Shown: positions 22,929-23,232 of the stretch, piece after piece
Layout of the letters: each line of letters opens with the position of its first letter
How positions within the stretch are numbered: the first letter of the stretch is position 1
Position numbers and translations under genes: made by a program
Origin: Candidatus Levyibacteriota bacterium
Lineage (GTDB): Bacteria; Patescibacteriota; Microgenomatia; Levybacterales; UBA12049
Length of the DNA: 23,232 nucleotides
Assembly: GCA_016204425.1 (NCBI GenBank)
Contig: JACQKR010000016.1
Location: 1-23,232, forward strand
Direction of reading: 5' to 3'
The notes under the pieces: model-generated
The model's input: only the letters and a program-made list of their open reading frames with translations
What the model was told of the DNA's origin: nothing
Database searches by the model: none

Positions 22929-23232
22929 ATGACACGACGAATGGTCAAGCAACTCGCTGTTGCGAGTTATACAAATAACGTATTAGATCCTGAAAAGGTC
23001 AACGTTGTTGTCAAACACTTATCTAGACAAGATCTAAAGCAATACATCCGTCTTTTACGGAGAATTGAAAAACAAAAGTCAGTCTTGATTGAAACGCCAT
23101 ATGAAATAAATGATGAGATAAAACAACAGCTGCGAGAGCAGTTCACAGAAAAAAAAGTTCTTTTTGAAATCGACCCGTCACTCATTTTAGGAACTCGCAT
23201 AACGAATGATGACGTCATCTATAATATGAATA
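22929..23232 (+). CDS. atpH: ATP synthase delta subunit, partial at window edge
   Basis: 101 codons from the ATG at 22929-22931 to the window end. The frame begins MTRRMVKQLAVASY and reaches FEIDPSLILGTRITNDDVIYN, which corresponds to the conserved C-terminal segment of delta (usually near residue 150 of about 180) already at residue 80-100. The protein therefore lacks most of the N-terminal six-helix F1-binding domain, or has it much shortened. It links the b stalk to the top of F1. It follows atpF by 1 nt and atpA should come next. Confidence 0.85.
   Translation, partial: MTRRMVKQLAVASYTNNVLDPEKVNVVVKHLSRQDLKQYIRLLRRIEKQKSVLIETPYEINDEIKQQLREQFTEKKVLFEIDPSLILGTRITNDDVIYNMN

Noticed and set aside
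1..23232. CRISPR array, insertion sequence or prophage
   Set aside because: No regularly spaced direct repeats, no transposase or integrase frame and no phage structural genes were seen.

Overview
The window reads as a dense stretch of a bacterial chromosome. It suggests a small-genome Patescibacteria/CPR member, possibly of the Microgenomates type. This is an inference from gene content and style: a 94-residue L19, several genes that look leaderless, abutting or overlapping genes, tRNAs without encoded CCA, a GatCAB amidotransferase, a MurT-GatD pair, LemA-HtpX, and a delta subunit that reads like the C-terminal half of the family. No marker gene fixes the lineage, and the start of the window holds only the first 31 codons of an unidentified protein.

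Layout. Positions 1-950 hold an unknown partial gene and lexA on the minus strand, divergent from uvrB (951-2945, plus). uvrB meets a minus-strand block end to end: tRNA-Asp, LysM protein, tRNA-Gly, GT2 glycosyltransferase, pyrG, rplS and yraN (7562 down to 2946). From 7647 everything is on the plus strand: polX with its own terminator, lemA-htpX-murT-gatD, gatC-gatA-gatB, a small nucleotidyltransferase-fold protein, a GGDEF protein, dnaE, and the start of the F0F1 ATP synthase operon (atpB, a possible 25-codon ORF, atpE, atpF, partial atpH).

How the genes work together. lexA/uvrB is an SOS-type damage-response pair, and polX and dnaE add repair and replication synthesis. MurT-GatD would amidate lipid II, and LysM and LemA-HtpX are envelope and quality-control functions. 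GatCAB makes Gln-tRNA and/or Asn-tRNA by transamidation. The c subunit lacks the sodium-site polar residues, so the ATP synthase is probably proton-driven.

Most notable non-gene signals. (1) Palindromic elements, each an outer stem enclosing two hairpins, lie in frame inside gatD and murT, and a similar element sits between the glycosyltransferase gene and pyrG. This recalls the protein-coding palindromic elements of Rickettsia. (2) Clear -10 boxes lie 5-8 nt upstream of the start codons of pyrG, rplS, uvrB, gatC and atpB, pointing to leaderless mRNAs, while lexA, the LysM gene, lemA and atpE have Shine-Dalgarno sites. (3) A perfect 32-bp palindrome lies 12 nt before gatD. (4) A TTTGTC-N5-GACAAA inverted repeat overlaps the lexA -35 box. 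(5) A tiny ORF with a good ribosome site overlaps the atpE start as TAATG. No CRISPR array, transposase or prophage gene was seen, and no gene-free stretch exceeds 300 bases.
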